This document shows positions 40,694 through 49,709 of a DNA stretch of 64,000 nt, piece by piece. Below the pieces are notes generated by a model. It made no database searches. It had not been told where the DNA came from and was given only the letters and a program-made list of their open reading frames with translations. The stretch is taken from assembly GCA_027019085.1 (NCBI GenBank), contig JALUXG010000054.1, forward strand, positions 1 to 64,000, given 5' to 3'. The stretch's first letter is position 1. Each line of letters opens with the position of its first letter. Origin of the DNA: Rhodanobacteraceae bacterium. GTDB taxonomy: Bacteria; Pseudomonadota; Gammaproteobacteria; Xanthomonadales; Rhodanobacteraceae. Position numbers and translations under genes: made by a program.

Positions 40694-41164
40694 TCAGCCT
40701 GCACGCAGGCGCTCGACCAGGCCGGCAACGCCCTGCTGCACGAGCCGGACCATATGGCGAAAATCCTCGATGTCACCATAGTACGGATCAGGCACATCCC
40801 CGCCCGGCTGCACGCCTGCGACTTCGAGGAACAAGCCGACACGCTCGACCTGGTGATCGGGCGCGAGTCTGCGCAGGTCGCGCAGATTGGCCCGGTCCAT
40901 GGCAAGCAGCCAGCGCCAGCGGGAGAAATCCTCCCCGTCCAGTTGCCGGGCGCGATGCGGACGCAGATTGTAACCGGCCTCGGCGGCTGCCTGGACCGAA
41001 CGCGGATCGGCACCCTCGCCGATATGCCAACTGCCGGTGCCGCACGAATCGACGGCAATATCCAGGCCGTGCCGGGCAAACTCCTTGCGCGCCACCACTT
41101 CGGCCAGGGGTGAGCGGCAGATGTTGCCCAGGCAGACAAACACGATGCCCTGCCCGGTGTTCAT
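40694..41164 (-). CDS. Low-molecular-weight protein-tyrosine-phosphatase
   Basis: VFVCLGNICRSPLAE; DPYYGD. Confidence 0.95.
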   Translation of the reverse strand: MNTGQGIVFVCLGNICRSPLAEVVARKEFARHGLDIAVDSCGTGSWHIGEGADPRSVQAAAEAGYNLRPHRARQLDGEDFSRWRWLLAMDRANLRDLRRLAPDHQVERVGLFLEVAGVQPGGDVPDPYYGDIEDFRHMVRLVQQGVAGLVERLRAG

Positions 41165-41940
41165 GCTGCATGCTCCCGCACATGGCGCTCGGCGCGCAGC
41201 AAGTCCTCCTCCGAGTCGATACCCGCAGGGAACGGTTCCGGGATCATCCCCACCTGGATGGCATGCCCGTGTTCGAGGATGCGCAGTTGCTCCAGTGCTT
41301 CGGTTCGCTCGAGGGTGGTCGGCTGCATTCGCGCATAGCGCCTGAGAAACCCCGCCCGATAGGCATACATGCCGACATGCCGCAGGAATGGAACATCCTG
41401 TGGCAGGGCATCACGCGCGGACGCAAAGGCATCACGTGGCCATGGCACGGGAGCGCGGCTGAAGTACAGGGCCCGTCCGTCAATGCCACGCACCAGCTTC
41501 ACGCAATGCGGATTGAACAGCTCTTCGACCTGACGCAGTGGTGTGGCCAGCGTGGCCACCGGGGCCTGGCCCTGCGTGAGCGTCTCGACGGCGGCATGGA
41601 TGCCCTGCATCGGCACGAAGGGTTCATCGCCTTGTACATTGACCACAACCTGCTCGTCGGACCAGGCGAGCTGCTCGGCGCAGGCAGCAATGCGGTCGCT
41701 GCCAGACGCCAGCGCGGAGTCGGTCATGCATACCGTCACCGGCAAGCTGCGAACGGCATCGGCAATGCGCTCGTCATCGGTGGCCACGACCACATCCGCG
41801 GCGCCCGACTCGAGCGCGCGCGAAACCACATGGGCCACCAGCGGCCTTCCCGCAAGCAGGCGCAGGGGTTTGCCCGGCAGTCGCGTGGAGGCGTAGCGAG
41901 CGGGTATGGCAACGATGAAGGGTGCGGGTCGGTCAGACAT
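41161..41940 (-). CDS. kdsB: 3-deoxy-manno-octulosonate cytidylyltransferase
   Basis: FIVAIPARYASTRLPGKPLRLLAGRPLVAHVVSRA. Confidence 0.97.
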   Translation of the reverse strand: MSDRPAPFIVAIPARYASTRLPGKPLRLLAGRPLVAHVVSRALESGAADVVVATDDERIADAVRSLPVTVCMTDSALASGSDRIAACAEQLAWSDEQVVVNVQGDEPFVPMQGIHAAVETLTQGQAPVATLATPLRQVEELFNPHCVKLVRGIDGRALYFSRAPVPWPRDAFASARDALPQDVPFLRHVGMYAYRAGFLRRYARMQPTTLERTEALEQLRILEHGHAIQVGMIPEPFPAGIDSEEDLLRAERHVREHAA

Positions 41941-41972
41941 GCAGCTTTCCGAAGTAGGTCAAGCGGCGTACG

Positions 41973-44318
41973 GTGGCAGCCTGCATGCAATCGTGCAAAA
42001 ACGATATGCACACGCCGCCGTATGCTCGTGCGAGGCCTATCATGACCGCTCCTCGAAACACTTCCAAGATCGCCGTGCGCATGCGCCTGGCTTGCCTGGT
42101 GGCTGGATGGGGCATGTTGCTGCCCGCCGCAGCCGCAGTCACCCCTTGCAGCGCGCCTCTCGCAGTGGATCCACCGGGCATGCACGCCTTCGTCGAGCGT
42201 CTGCTTTCGCACATGACGGTGCGCGAAAAAATCGGCCAACTGACCATCCTCGGTAAAGACGCACAACATCTCGATACACGCATCCGCAAGGGTGAAACCG
42301 GTGGCACCAATGGGGTGCTCCCCGATACCGACGTGCTGGCCTATACGCGCCGCCTGCAGCAACTGGCCATGCAATCCCGGTTGAAAATCCCACTGTGGTT
42401 CATGGGCGACGTCAATCATGGTTTTCGCACGATCTTCCCCGTCCCCCTGGCTCTGGCAGCCACCTGGGACACGAACCTGGTGCAGCGCGTCCATCGCGCC
42501 GCCGCGCAAGAGGCCACCGCCGTCGGTGTGGACTGGACGTTCAGCCCGATGGTCGACATCACGCGCGACCCGCGCTGGGGACGTGTGGTCGAAGGTGCCG
42601 GGGAGGATCCTTACCTGGGTTCGGCCATGGCGCGTGCCCAGGTCCGTGGATTCGAAGGCTGCAATCTGGCATCCGCAGACACCATGATGGCCACCGCGAA
42701 GCATTTTGCCGGTTACGGCGCGGCCGAGGCCGGACGCGACTACAACTCTGCCAATATCCCCGCCTATCAGCTGCGCGAGACCTACCTTCCTCCCTTCCAC
42801 GCGGCGGTGAAAGCGGGTGTGGCCTCGGTCATGCCTTCCCTGACCACCCTCAACGGGATCCCTGCGACCGCCGACCACGCATTGATCGAAGGCGTCCTGC
42901 GCAGGCGATGGAGCTTTCGCGGCGTGGTGGTGTCCGACTACGACGCCGTGCCCGAGCTTGTCGAGCACGGGGTAGCCGCAACGCCTGGGGATGCCGCGCG
43001 CATGGCACTGGAAGCCGGGGTCGACATCGATCTGCACAGTGGCACCTATCTGCGGGAACTGCCGGACCTGGCAAGGACTGGCAAGGTGCCCATGAACGTG
43101 CTCGATGATGCCGTGCGGCGGGTGCTCGAGGCCAAGTACCGGCTGGGCCTGTTCACCGATCCGTTCCGCTACGACAGTCCGGCCCGTGCCCGCCGCGTCA
43201 TTCGTTCCGCCGCGCATGTCGCACTTGCACGCCAGGCCGCGGACGAGTCCATGGTGCTGTTGAAAAACACACACGGCGTGCTGCCTCTGGACCGTCGGGC
43301 ACGCATAGCTGTCATCGGTCCGCTGGCACGGGACCGCGTGACGATGCTCGGCCAGATGCCGGCAGCGGGACGAGCACAGGAAGTAGTGCCGATTCTCGAT
43401 GGCATCCGTGAGGCCGCCCGCGATCCCTCGGGCATCGGGTATGCCGAGGGGGTCCCGGTACGCGGAGGCAGCGATGCCGGCATCGAAAGGGCCGTGCAAC
43501 TGGCCCGCCATGCCCAGGTGGCCGTGCTGGTGCTGGGCGAGAACATCGACATGTTCGGCGAAGGCTTGAGCCGGTCGCACATCGGCCTGCCCGGTCGTCA
43601 ACGGCAACTGGCCAGGGCCGTGATCGCCACCGGGACGCCGACTGTCGTGGTGCTCATCAGCGGTCGACCACTGGCCATACCCTGGCTTGCGACCCATGCC
43701 GACGCCCTGCTCGAAGCCTGGGTGCCAGGAGACGAAGCTGGACACGCCGTGGCCGACATTCTGTTCGGGGCAGTCAATCCATCGGGCAAACTGCCGATGA
43801 CCTTTCCCCGCGACGTGGGGCAAGTGCCCATCCACTACGCGCATCAGCACACAGGAAGGCCGTTCGATGACAGCAGCCCGCTGGCGTTGCATTACAGCAC
43901 GCACTATGTCGATGTACCGAACACGCCGCTGTACCCGTTCGGATATGGCCTGAGCTACACCCGCTTCCGGTTTTCCGGGATCGCCGTACAACCGTCAACG
44001 CTCACCGTCGAGGGTTCCCTGCATATCAGAGTCCGGATTCGCAACACGGGCCAGCGACGCGGCAGCGACGTGGTGCAACTCTACGTCCATCAGCAGGTGG
44101 CCAGCCGCAGCCCGCCCGTACGCCTGCTGAAAGGATTCCGGCGGGTGACGCTGGACCCGGGATCCAGCAGGGTCGTCACGTTCACCCTGCATGCGGCCGA
44201 TCTGGCATTCGACCGCGCCGACGGCAGCTGGGGCACTGAACCGGGCGCATTCGATGTCTACGTGGGCGACGACTCTACCGCCACCCTGCATGCACGCTTC
44301 ACGCTCGTTTCACACTGA
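41973..44318 (+). CDS. bglX: GH3 beta-glucosidase (BglX-like), exported
   Basis: 781 aa; WTFSPMVDITRDPRWGRVVEGAGEDPYLGS, GVVVSDYDAV, C-terminal fibronectin III-like domain. Confidence 0.92.
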   Translation: MAACMQSCKNDMHTPPYARARPIMTAPRNTSKIAVRMRLACLVAGWGMLLPAAAAVTPCSAPLAVDPPGMHAFVERLLSHMTVREKIGQLTILGKDAQHLDTRIRKGETGGTNGVLPDTDVLAYTRRLQQLAMQSRLKIPLWFMGDVNHGFRTIFPVPLALAATWDTNLVQRVHRAAAQEATAVGVDWTFSPMVDITRDPRWGRVVEGAGEDPYLGSAMARAQVRGFEGCNLASADTMMATAKHFAGYGAAEAGRDYNSANIPAYQLRETYLPPFHAAVKAGVASVMPSLTTLNGIPATADHALIEGVLRRRWSFRGVVVSDYDAVPELVEHGVAATPGDAARMALEAGVDIDLHSGTYLRELPDLARTGKVPMNVLDDAVRRVLEAKYRLGLFTDPFRYDSPARARRVIRSAAHVALARQAADESMVLLKNTHGVLPLDRRARIAVIGPLARDRVTMLGQMPAAGRAQEVVPILDGIREAARDPSGIGYAEGVPVRGGSDAGIERAVQLARHAQVAVLVLGENIDMFGEGLSRSHIGLPGRQRQLARAVIATGTPTVVVLISGRPLAIPWLATHADALLEAWVPGDEAGHAVADILFGAVNPSGKLPMTFPRDVGQVPIHYAHQHTGRPFDDSSPLALHYSTHYVDVPNTPLYPFGYGLSYTRFRFSGIAVQPSTLTVEGSLHIRVRIRNTGQRRGSDVVQLYVHQQVASRSPPVRLLKGFRRVTLDPGSSRVVTFTLHAADLAFDRADGSWGTEPGAFDVYVGDDSTATLHARFTLVSH

Positions 44319-45719
44319 ACCGCCGGCCACCTGCAGGTCGAGACCCCAGCGCACCGCCTGTTCCAGGAAACCGGGATAGGAGGTGTCCACCGCGGCACAA
44401 TCGCGTATGCGAACCGGGGCGTTCGCGCGCGCCGCGGCGATGGCGAAACTCATGGCGATGCGGTGATCGCCGTGGCTGTCGATATCGCCGCCCAGGAAAC
44501 CGGCCTGCGGACGGCCCGTGATATCGGCCCCGTCGTCTGTCTCCTCGACATGCACGCCCAGGGTACGCAGGCCGCGGGACATGGCCGCGATGCGATCGGA
44601 TTCCTTGACGCGCAACTCGGCTGCACCACGCACCCGCGTCACGCCCTGCGCACAGGCGGCTGCCACGAACAGCACAGGAAATTCATCGATCATGTCGCTG
44701 ACCCGCTCCGTCGGCACGTCGATGCCGTGCAGCGGCGCATGATGAACTTCGAGGTCGGCCACCGCTTCGCCGGCTTCGTTGCGGGGTTGTCGCACGCGGA
44801 TATCCGCGCCCATGGCACGCAGCACGTCCAGCAGGCCGGTACGGCGGGGATTGAGGCCCACGCCGCGCAACAGCAGGCGGGATCCGGGAACGACAAGCGC
44901 CGCCAGCATCGGGAAGGCAGCGGAAGAAAAATCGCCGGGCACGGCCACCTCGCCGCCATGCAGCCAGGCGCCACCACGCAGGCATGCGTACCCGGGTTCG
45001 TAACGGATGGGCCACCCAAGTGCCTCGAGCATGCGTTCGGTGTAATCGCGTGTTGGATGCACTTCCCGGATCACGGTTTCGCCCTCGGCATACAGCCCGG
45101 CCAGCAGCAAGGCCGACTTTACCTGCGCGCTCGCCATGGGCGGATGGTATTCGATGCCATGCAGAGGTCTGCCGCCCCGTATGCGCAGTGGCGGAAGCCC
45201 ACCGTCCCGGGTCGTGATGTCGGCTCCCATGTCCCCAAGGGGCACGGTGACCCTTTGCATCGGACGGCGGCTGAGCGAGGCGTCACCGGTCAGGGTGCTG
45301 TCGAACGACTGGCCCGCCAGCAGGCCGGTCAGCAGTCGCATGCCGGTTCCGGCATTGCCGCAATCGAGCGGCGATGCACTGCCTTGCAGGCCCGTCAATC
45401 CGGCACCGTACACGATCCGTTCCCCGGCGGCCGGGGTCTCGATGCGAACCCCGAGCTGCTGCATGATGGCCGCGGTCGCACGGGTGTCCTCGCCTTCGAG
45501 AAAACCGTGGACACGGGTCGTGCCCTCGGCAATCGCGGCCAGCATCATGGCGCGGTGCGAGATCGACTTGTCACCGGGGACGCGCGCATCGTCCAGCAGG
45601 GGGCCCTGCGCAGGGCGGCCGATCCAGTCCAGTCGTGCACTCAATGCGGCTTCTCCCCGTGTTCGTTCGGTCCGGCGGCAGGGCGAGGCCCGCCATGCGC
45701 GCCGGATGGCAGTGTCCAC
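44310..45719 (-). CDS. aroA: 3-phosphoshikimate 1-carboxyvinyltransferase (start probably internal)
   Basis: VPGDKSISHRAMMLAAIAEG, LDCGNAGTGMRLLTGLLAGQ. Confidence 0.96.
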   Translation of the reverse strand: MDTAIRRAWRASPCRRTERTRGEAALSARLDWIGRPAQGPLLDDARVPGDKSISHRAMMLAAIAEGTTRVHGFLEGEDTRATAAIMQQLGVRIETPAAGERIVYGAGLTGLQGSASPLDCGNAGTGMRLLTGLLAGQSFDSTLTGDASLSRRPMQRVTVPLGDMGADITTRDGGLPPLRIRGGRPLHGIEYHPPMASAQVKSALLLAGLYAEGETVIREVHPTRDYTERMLEALGWPIRYEPGYACLRGGAWLHGGEVAVPGDFSSAAFPMLAALVVPGSRLLLRGVGLNPRRTGLLDVLRAMGADIRVRQPRNEAGEAVADLEVHHAPLHGIDVPTERVSDMIDEFPVLFVAAACAQGVTRVRGAAELRVKESDRIAAMSRGLRTLGVHVEETDDGADITGRPQAGFLGGDIDSHGDHRIAMSFAIAAARANAPVRIRDCAAVDTSYPGFLEQAVRWGLDLQVAGGSV

Positions 45720-45735
45720 GACAGGTTCCGCTCCG

Positions 45736-46839
45736 TCACGGCACGGCTACCGGGTAGGAGCCGAGAATCTTGACGCGCGAGGCATACGGGGACATTTCAT
45801 CAAGGGCCGCACGCACGGCCTCGTCGTTGACATGCCCCTCGATGTCGATGAAGAAGGCGTACTGCCACTTGCGGCCATGCGCCGGCCGCGATTCGATGCG
45901 GTTCATGGTGACCTGGTGCGTGGCCAGCGGACCGAGGACATGCGCCAGGGCGCCGGGCTGGTCCTTGATGAATACCAGCACGGATGTCCGGTCGTTGCCC
46001 GAAGGGGGGAACAGTTCGCGACCGAGCACCAGGAATCGCGTGGTGTTGTCGGAACGATCCTCGATCGGTCCGTCAAGAACGCGCAGGCCGTACACCACGC
46101 CTGCCGTCTCCCCCGCGATGGCGGCCGCATCATCGGCCTTGCGCGCCCGTCGCGCAGCTTCGGCATTGCTTGACACCGCCACATGCTCGACGTTCGGCAG
46201 ATGCTGTCGCAGCCAGGACTTGCATTGCGCCAGGGATTGCGGGTGCGAATACACGCGCTCGACTTCATCCATGTGCCCGCTGCGTGACAGCAGATACTGG
46301 TGAACCCGCAATTCCACCTCGCCGCATATCTTCAGGTCCGAGGTCAGGAACATGTCCAGGGTGACCTGGATGGTGCCCTGCCCCGAGTTTTCCACCGGAA
46401 CCACGCCGAAATCGGCATGACCGGCCTCGACTTCCTGGAAGACTTCCTCGATGCTGCCCAGCGGCAGTCCATGCGAGGAATGTCCGAAATGCTTGCGTGC
46501 AGCCTGCTCGCTGAAAGTCCCCTCGGGACCCAGGTAGCCAATCTTCAGGGGTTCCTGCTGGGCCAGGCACGCGGACATGATCTCGCGGAACAGGCGCACG
46601 ATTTCCTCGTCCGATAGCGGTCCCTGGTTGCGGTCGACCACGCGCCGCAGGACCTGCGCTTCGCGTTCGGGACGGTAGTAGTCCACGGCGGCCTTGAGTT
46701 CGCCCTTGGCCTTGCCGACCTGTTGCGCCCAGTTCGCACGTTCGGCAATCAGCGACTGGATGTCGCGATCGATGGCATCGATGCGCTCACGCGCCTCGGC
46801 CAGGGTGAAACGGGGTTTTCCGGTAGCCTGCTTGCCCAT
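45736..46839 (-). CDS. pheA: Chorismate mutase/prephenate dehydratase
   Basis: N-terminal chorismate mutase helices; GYLGPEGTFSEQAARKHFG; ESRPAHGRKWQYAFFIDIEGH. Confidence 0.96.
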   Translation of the reverse strand: MGKQATGKPRFTLAEARERIDAIDRDIQSLIAERANWAQQVGKAKGELKAAVDYYRPEREAQVLRRVVDRNQGPLSDEEIVRLFREIMSACLAQQEPLKIGYLGPEGTFSEQAARKHFGHSSHGLPLGSIEEVFQEVEAGHADFGVVPVENSGQGTIQVTLDMFLTSDLKICGEVELRVHQYLLSRSGHMDEVERVYSHPQSLAQCKSWLRQHLPNVEHVAVSSNAEAARRARKADDAAAIAGETAGVVYGLRVLDGPIEDRSDNTTRFLVLGRELFPPSGNDRTSVLVFIKDQPGALAHVLGPLATHQVTMNRIESRPAHGRKWQYAFFIDIEGHVNDEAVRAALDEMSPYASRVKILGSYPVAVP

Positions 46840-46848
46840 GTTGTCGCC

Positions 46849-47937
46849 TCAACCGTGCCGGCGGGCGAAATCGCCCATGAATGCAATCAACGCCTGCACG
46901 CCCTCCATCGGCATCGCGTTGTAGATCGAAGCACGCATGCCGCCCACGGCACGATGACCCTTCAGCGCCATCAATCCGGCACCCGTGGCTTCATCGAGAA
47001 AAAGAGGGTCCAGCGATGGATCGTGCAAGCGGAACGGGACATTCATGCGGGAACGTGCATCGGTGTCGATGTCGTTGTGATAAAAGCCTGCGGACGCATC
47101 GATGGCTGCATACAGGGCGTTGGCCTTGGCGCGGTTGCGTTCTCCCATGGCATCGAGTCCGCCCTGGCGCAGTAGCCATTTGAAGGTCAGCCCGGCCAGG
47201 TACCAGCCCCAGGTGTTGGGCGTGTTGAGCATCGACTGCTGCTCGGCGTGGCGGGCATAGCGGAAGATGTCCGCCATCGGTTGCCCTGCCCTGTGCAGCA
47301 GTTCCCGGTCGATGATGACCAGGACCAGACCGGAGGGCCCGATGTTCTTCTGCGCACCGGCGTAGATCATGCCGAAGCGTGCGACATCCACCGGGCGGGA
47401 CAGGATGTCCGAGGACATGTCGGCCACCAGGGGCACCGCACCGGCATCGGGCCATGCGTGAAACTCGACCCCGTGTATGGTCTCGTTCGGCGTGAAATGC
47501 AGATACGAGGCCTGCGGGTCCACCTCGATGCGCTCGGGCAGCCCGCGGAAACCGCGATCCTCGCTGCTGCCGGCCACGCGCACGCGTACATGGTGCCCGG
47601 CTTCACGCGCGGCCTTCTGGCTCCAGTGGCCGGTGAGGACATAGTCGGCTCGCTCGCCTGGCGCGGCCAGGTTCATCGCCAGCTGGGCAAAATGCTGCGT
47701 CGCGCCGCCCTGCAGGAACAACACCGCATGGCTGGCGGGAACGGGCAGCAATGCGCGAAGGTCCTGCTCGGCCTCCTCGGCCATGGCCATGAAGTCGGCT
47801 CCGCGATGGGAGACCTCCATCACCGAAACGCCCGTCCCACGCCAGTCGGTCAGTTCCTGTTGCGCTTGTGCCAGCACCTCGGCCGGCAAGGCCGCCGGAC
47901 CGGCGCTGAAGTTCCACGGAGGGGTAGATGGGCTCAT
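46849..47937 (-). CDS. serC: Phosphoserine aminotransferase
   Basis: From MSPSTPPWNFSAGPAALPAEVLAQAQQEL. Confidence 0.97.
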   Translation of the reverse strand: MSPSTPPWNFSAGPAALPAEVLAQAQQELTDWRGTGVSVMEVSHRGADFMAMAEEAEQDLRALLPVPASHAVLFLQGGATQHFAQLAMNLAAPGERADYVLTGHWSQKAAREAGHHVRVRVAGSSEDRGFRGLPERIEVDPQASYLHFTPNETIHGVEFHAWPDAGAVPLVADMSSDILSRPVDVARFGMIYAGAQKNIGPSGLVLVIIDRELLHRAGQPMADIFRYARHAEQQSMLNTPNTWGWYLAGLTFKWLLRQGGLDAMGERNRAKANALYAAIDASAGFYHNDIDTDARSRMNVPFRLHDPSLDPLFLDEATGAGLMALKGHRAVGGMRASIYNAMPMEGVQALIAFMGDFARRHG

Positions 47938-48056
47938 CGATGCTTGCCTGGACGATAAAAATGCGGCCACAGGCCGCCTGCATCGATTATCGCCTCACAA
48001 CCGGCAACTGCAAGCACGGCTTCATGGTTATTGCTCACATCAGGTCTTCGTATTCA

Positions 48057-48797
48057 TCAAAGCAGGATCAGCAGGGCTATGAGCAAGGCAAGCAGCAAGG
48101 CCGTGAACAGCAACCAGCCGAGCTGGCGGTGCTCGCTGGGCGGCGGGTCGGCGACACTCGGATCGCCGGTGGATGCCGACTCGGTGCCCGGCATGGCGCC
48201 GACGCCACACGCATCAATGACAAACCGGTGTGGGCCCAGTGCAATCTGGTCGCCATCGATCAAGGGGGTCTCGCGCACGGCCAGGCCATTTACATGGATG
48301 AGGAGGATCTCCGGCAGCCCGCGTGCGTCCAGGCGCAGTCCGTCAGTGTCACGCACGAAAACCAGGGAGGCGTCGGGGTTTTGCGCCAATCCCAGCGGCC
48401 ATGGGGGACTGTTGTCGAGTTGCAATCTCTCGCCGATGCTTCGCACCTGACCCGAATGCGGTCCGGCCACGACACGCACGCTGGCTGTCCCGACCGGTGC
48501 AGGGGCCCCATTACGGGCCTGCAGGCACAGCCGCAGGCGCGTTTCACCGATGCCCAGACTGTCACCCGCTCGCAGCAGCGATTGCTCACGAACCTGGCGC
48601 GCATTCACGTACACGCGCCCGGCACCGGGTTCGACGACAAGCACGTGACCGCGTGCATCATGCAGCAGGCGCACATGACGCTCGGCCACGCCCGGGCTGT
48701 CGAGTGTCAGGTCGTTGTCGGCGGCGCTGCCGATGCGCAGGGTCCGGCTGTTCCAGTCCAGTCCCGGGCGTTCCTGGTTGGCAAATTCAATCCGCAT
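48057..48797 (-). CDS. FHA-domain protein with C-terminal transmembrane anchor
   Basis: RTLRIGSAADNDLTLDSPGVAERHVRLLHD; C-terminal GWLLFTALLLALLIALLILL. Confidence 0.8.
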   Translation of the reverse strand: MRIEFANQERPGLDWNSRTLRIGSAADNDLTLDSPGVAERHVRLLHDARGHVLVVEPGAGRVYVNARQVREQSLLRAGDSLGIGETRLRLCLQARNGAPAPVGTASVRVVAGPHSGQVRSIGERLQLDNSPPWPLGLAQNPDASLVFVRDTDGLRLDARGLPEILLIHVNGLAVRETPLIDGDQIALGPHRFVIDACGVGAMPGTESASTGDPSVADPPPSEHRQLGWLLFTALLLALLIALLILL

Positions 48798-48935
48798 GGA
48801 ACTCCATCCACCATTGTGCCGACACATCCAGGCCGGGCACCGGGTGTTTACCCCAGCGCGCAGGCGCTACATCATACCCGGCATCATGGATGCCCCGTCA
48901 CCGGGGCATGCGTCCAACCACGTGTGGAATACCTT

Positions 48936-49220
48936 ATGCCAGCGATCGACATCCGTCACCACCATCACCAGGACCGCCAGGGTGCCCGTGCCTGTCTGGA
49001 CGAGCTGGCCGGCCGCCTGCGTGAGCGCTACGGCATCGATACGCACTGGGAGGACAACACACTGCGCATCCGCCACCTGGGCGTCAATGGCGGCATCACG
49101 GTCGACGACGAGACTGTCCATGTACAGGCACGCCTTGGCATGATGATGGCCGCTCTGAAGCCGCGAATCGAAAGCGAACTGCGGGAACAGCTTGAACACC
49201 ATTTCGGTCCCGACCATTGA
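48936..49220 (+). CDS. Polyhydroxyalkanoic acid system family protein
   Basis: 94 aa; HHHHQDRQGARACLDELAGRLRERYGIDTHWEDNTLRI...ALKPRIESELREQLEHHFG. Confidence 0.8.
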   Translation: MPAIDIRHHHHQDRQGARACLDELAGRLRERYGIDTHWEDNTLRIRHLGVNGGITVDDETVHVQARLGMMMAALKPRIESELREQLEHHFGPDH

Positions 49221-49415
49221 ACCGGAAGCCATCCAGCCGACAACACACTCCTCCATCAGCATGCATGCGGCCCGCGCTGCATTACCGGATCGTGTGTCAG
49301 GCGAGATTGGCGGGCATTTGTGCGGGTCCATTCGCATTACTCCTTTGATCGTACGCCCGCGCATGGCAATATAAGCGGCTTACACGGCCAATCCGGCCCG
49401 CATACCGATCAATTT

Positions 49416-49634
49416 ATGGCCAAAGACGACGTCATCGAGATGGAAGGCAAGATCCTGGAGACCTTGCCGAACACCATGTTCCGCGTGGAGCTTGAAAACG
49501 GCCACGTGATAACCGCCCACATATCCGGTCGCATGCGCAAGCACTACATCCGCATCCTCACCGGTGACAAGGTGCGCGTCGAGATGACGCCGTACGACCT
49601 GACCAAGGGCCGCATCACCTACCGCATGAAGTAA
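49416..49634 (+). CDS. infA: Translation initiation factor IF-1
   Basis: 72 aa; [72 protein letters not shown]. Confidence 0.99.
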   Translation: MAKDDVIEMEGKILETLPNTMFRVELENGHVITAHISGRMRKHYIRILTGDKVRVEMTPYDLTKGRITYRMK

Positions 49635-49709
49635 CCGCAGCGATGGCTGTCGTCATCTGGCGGCCTTGCCCGGAATGCCGCATCGACGGCGCGCTTTGCT
49701 TCTCCGGGT

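Noticed and set aside
41736-43991. 751-aa minus-strand ORF antisense to bglX
   Set aside because: Antisense artefact over a clear GH3 enzyme; overlaps kdsB in another frame.
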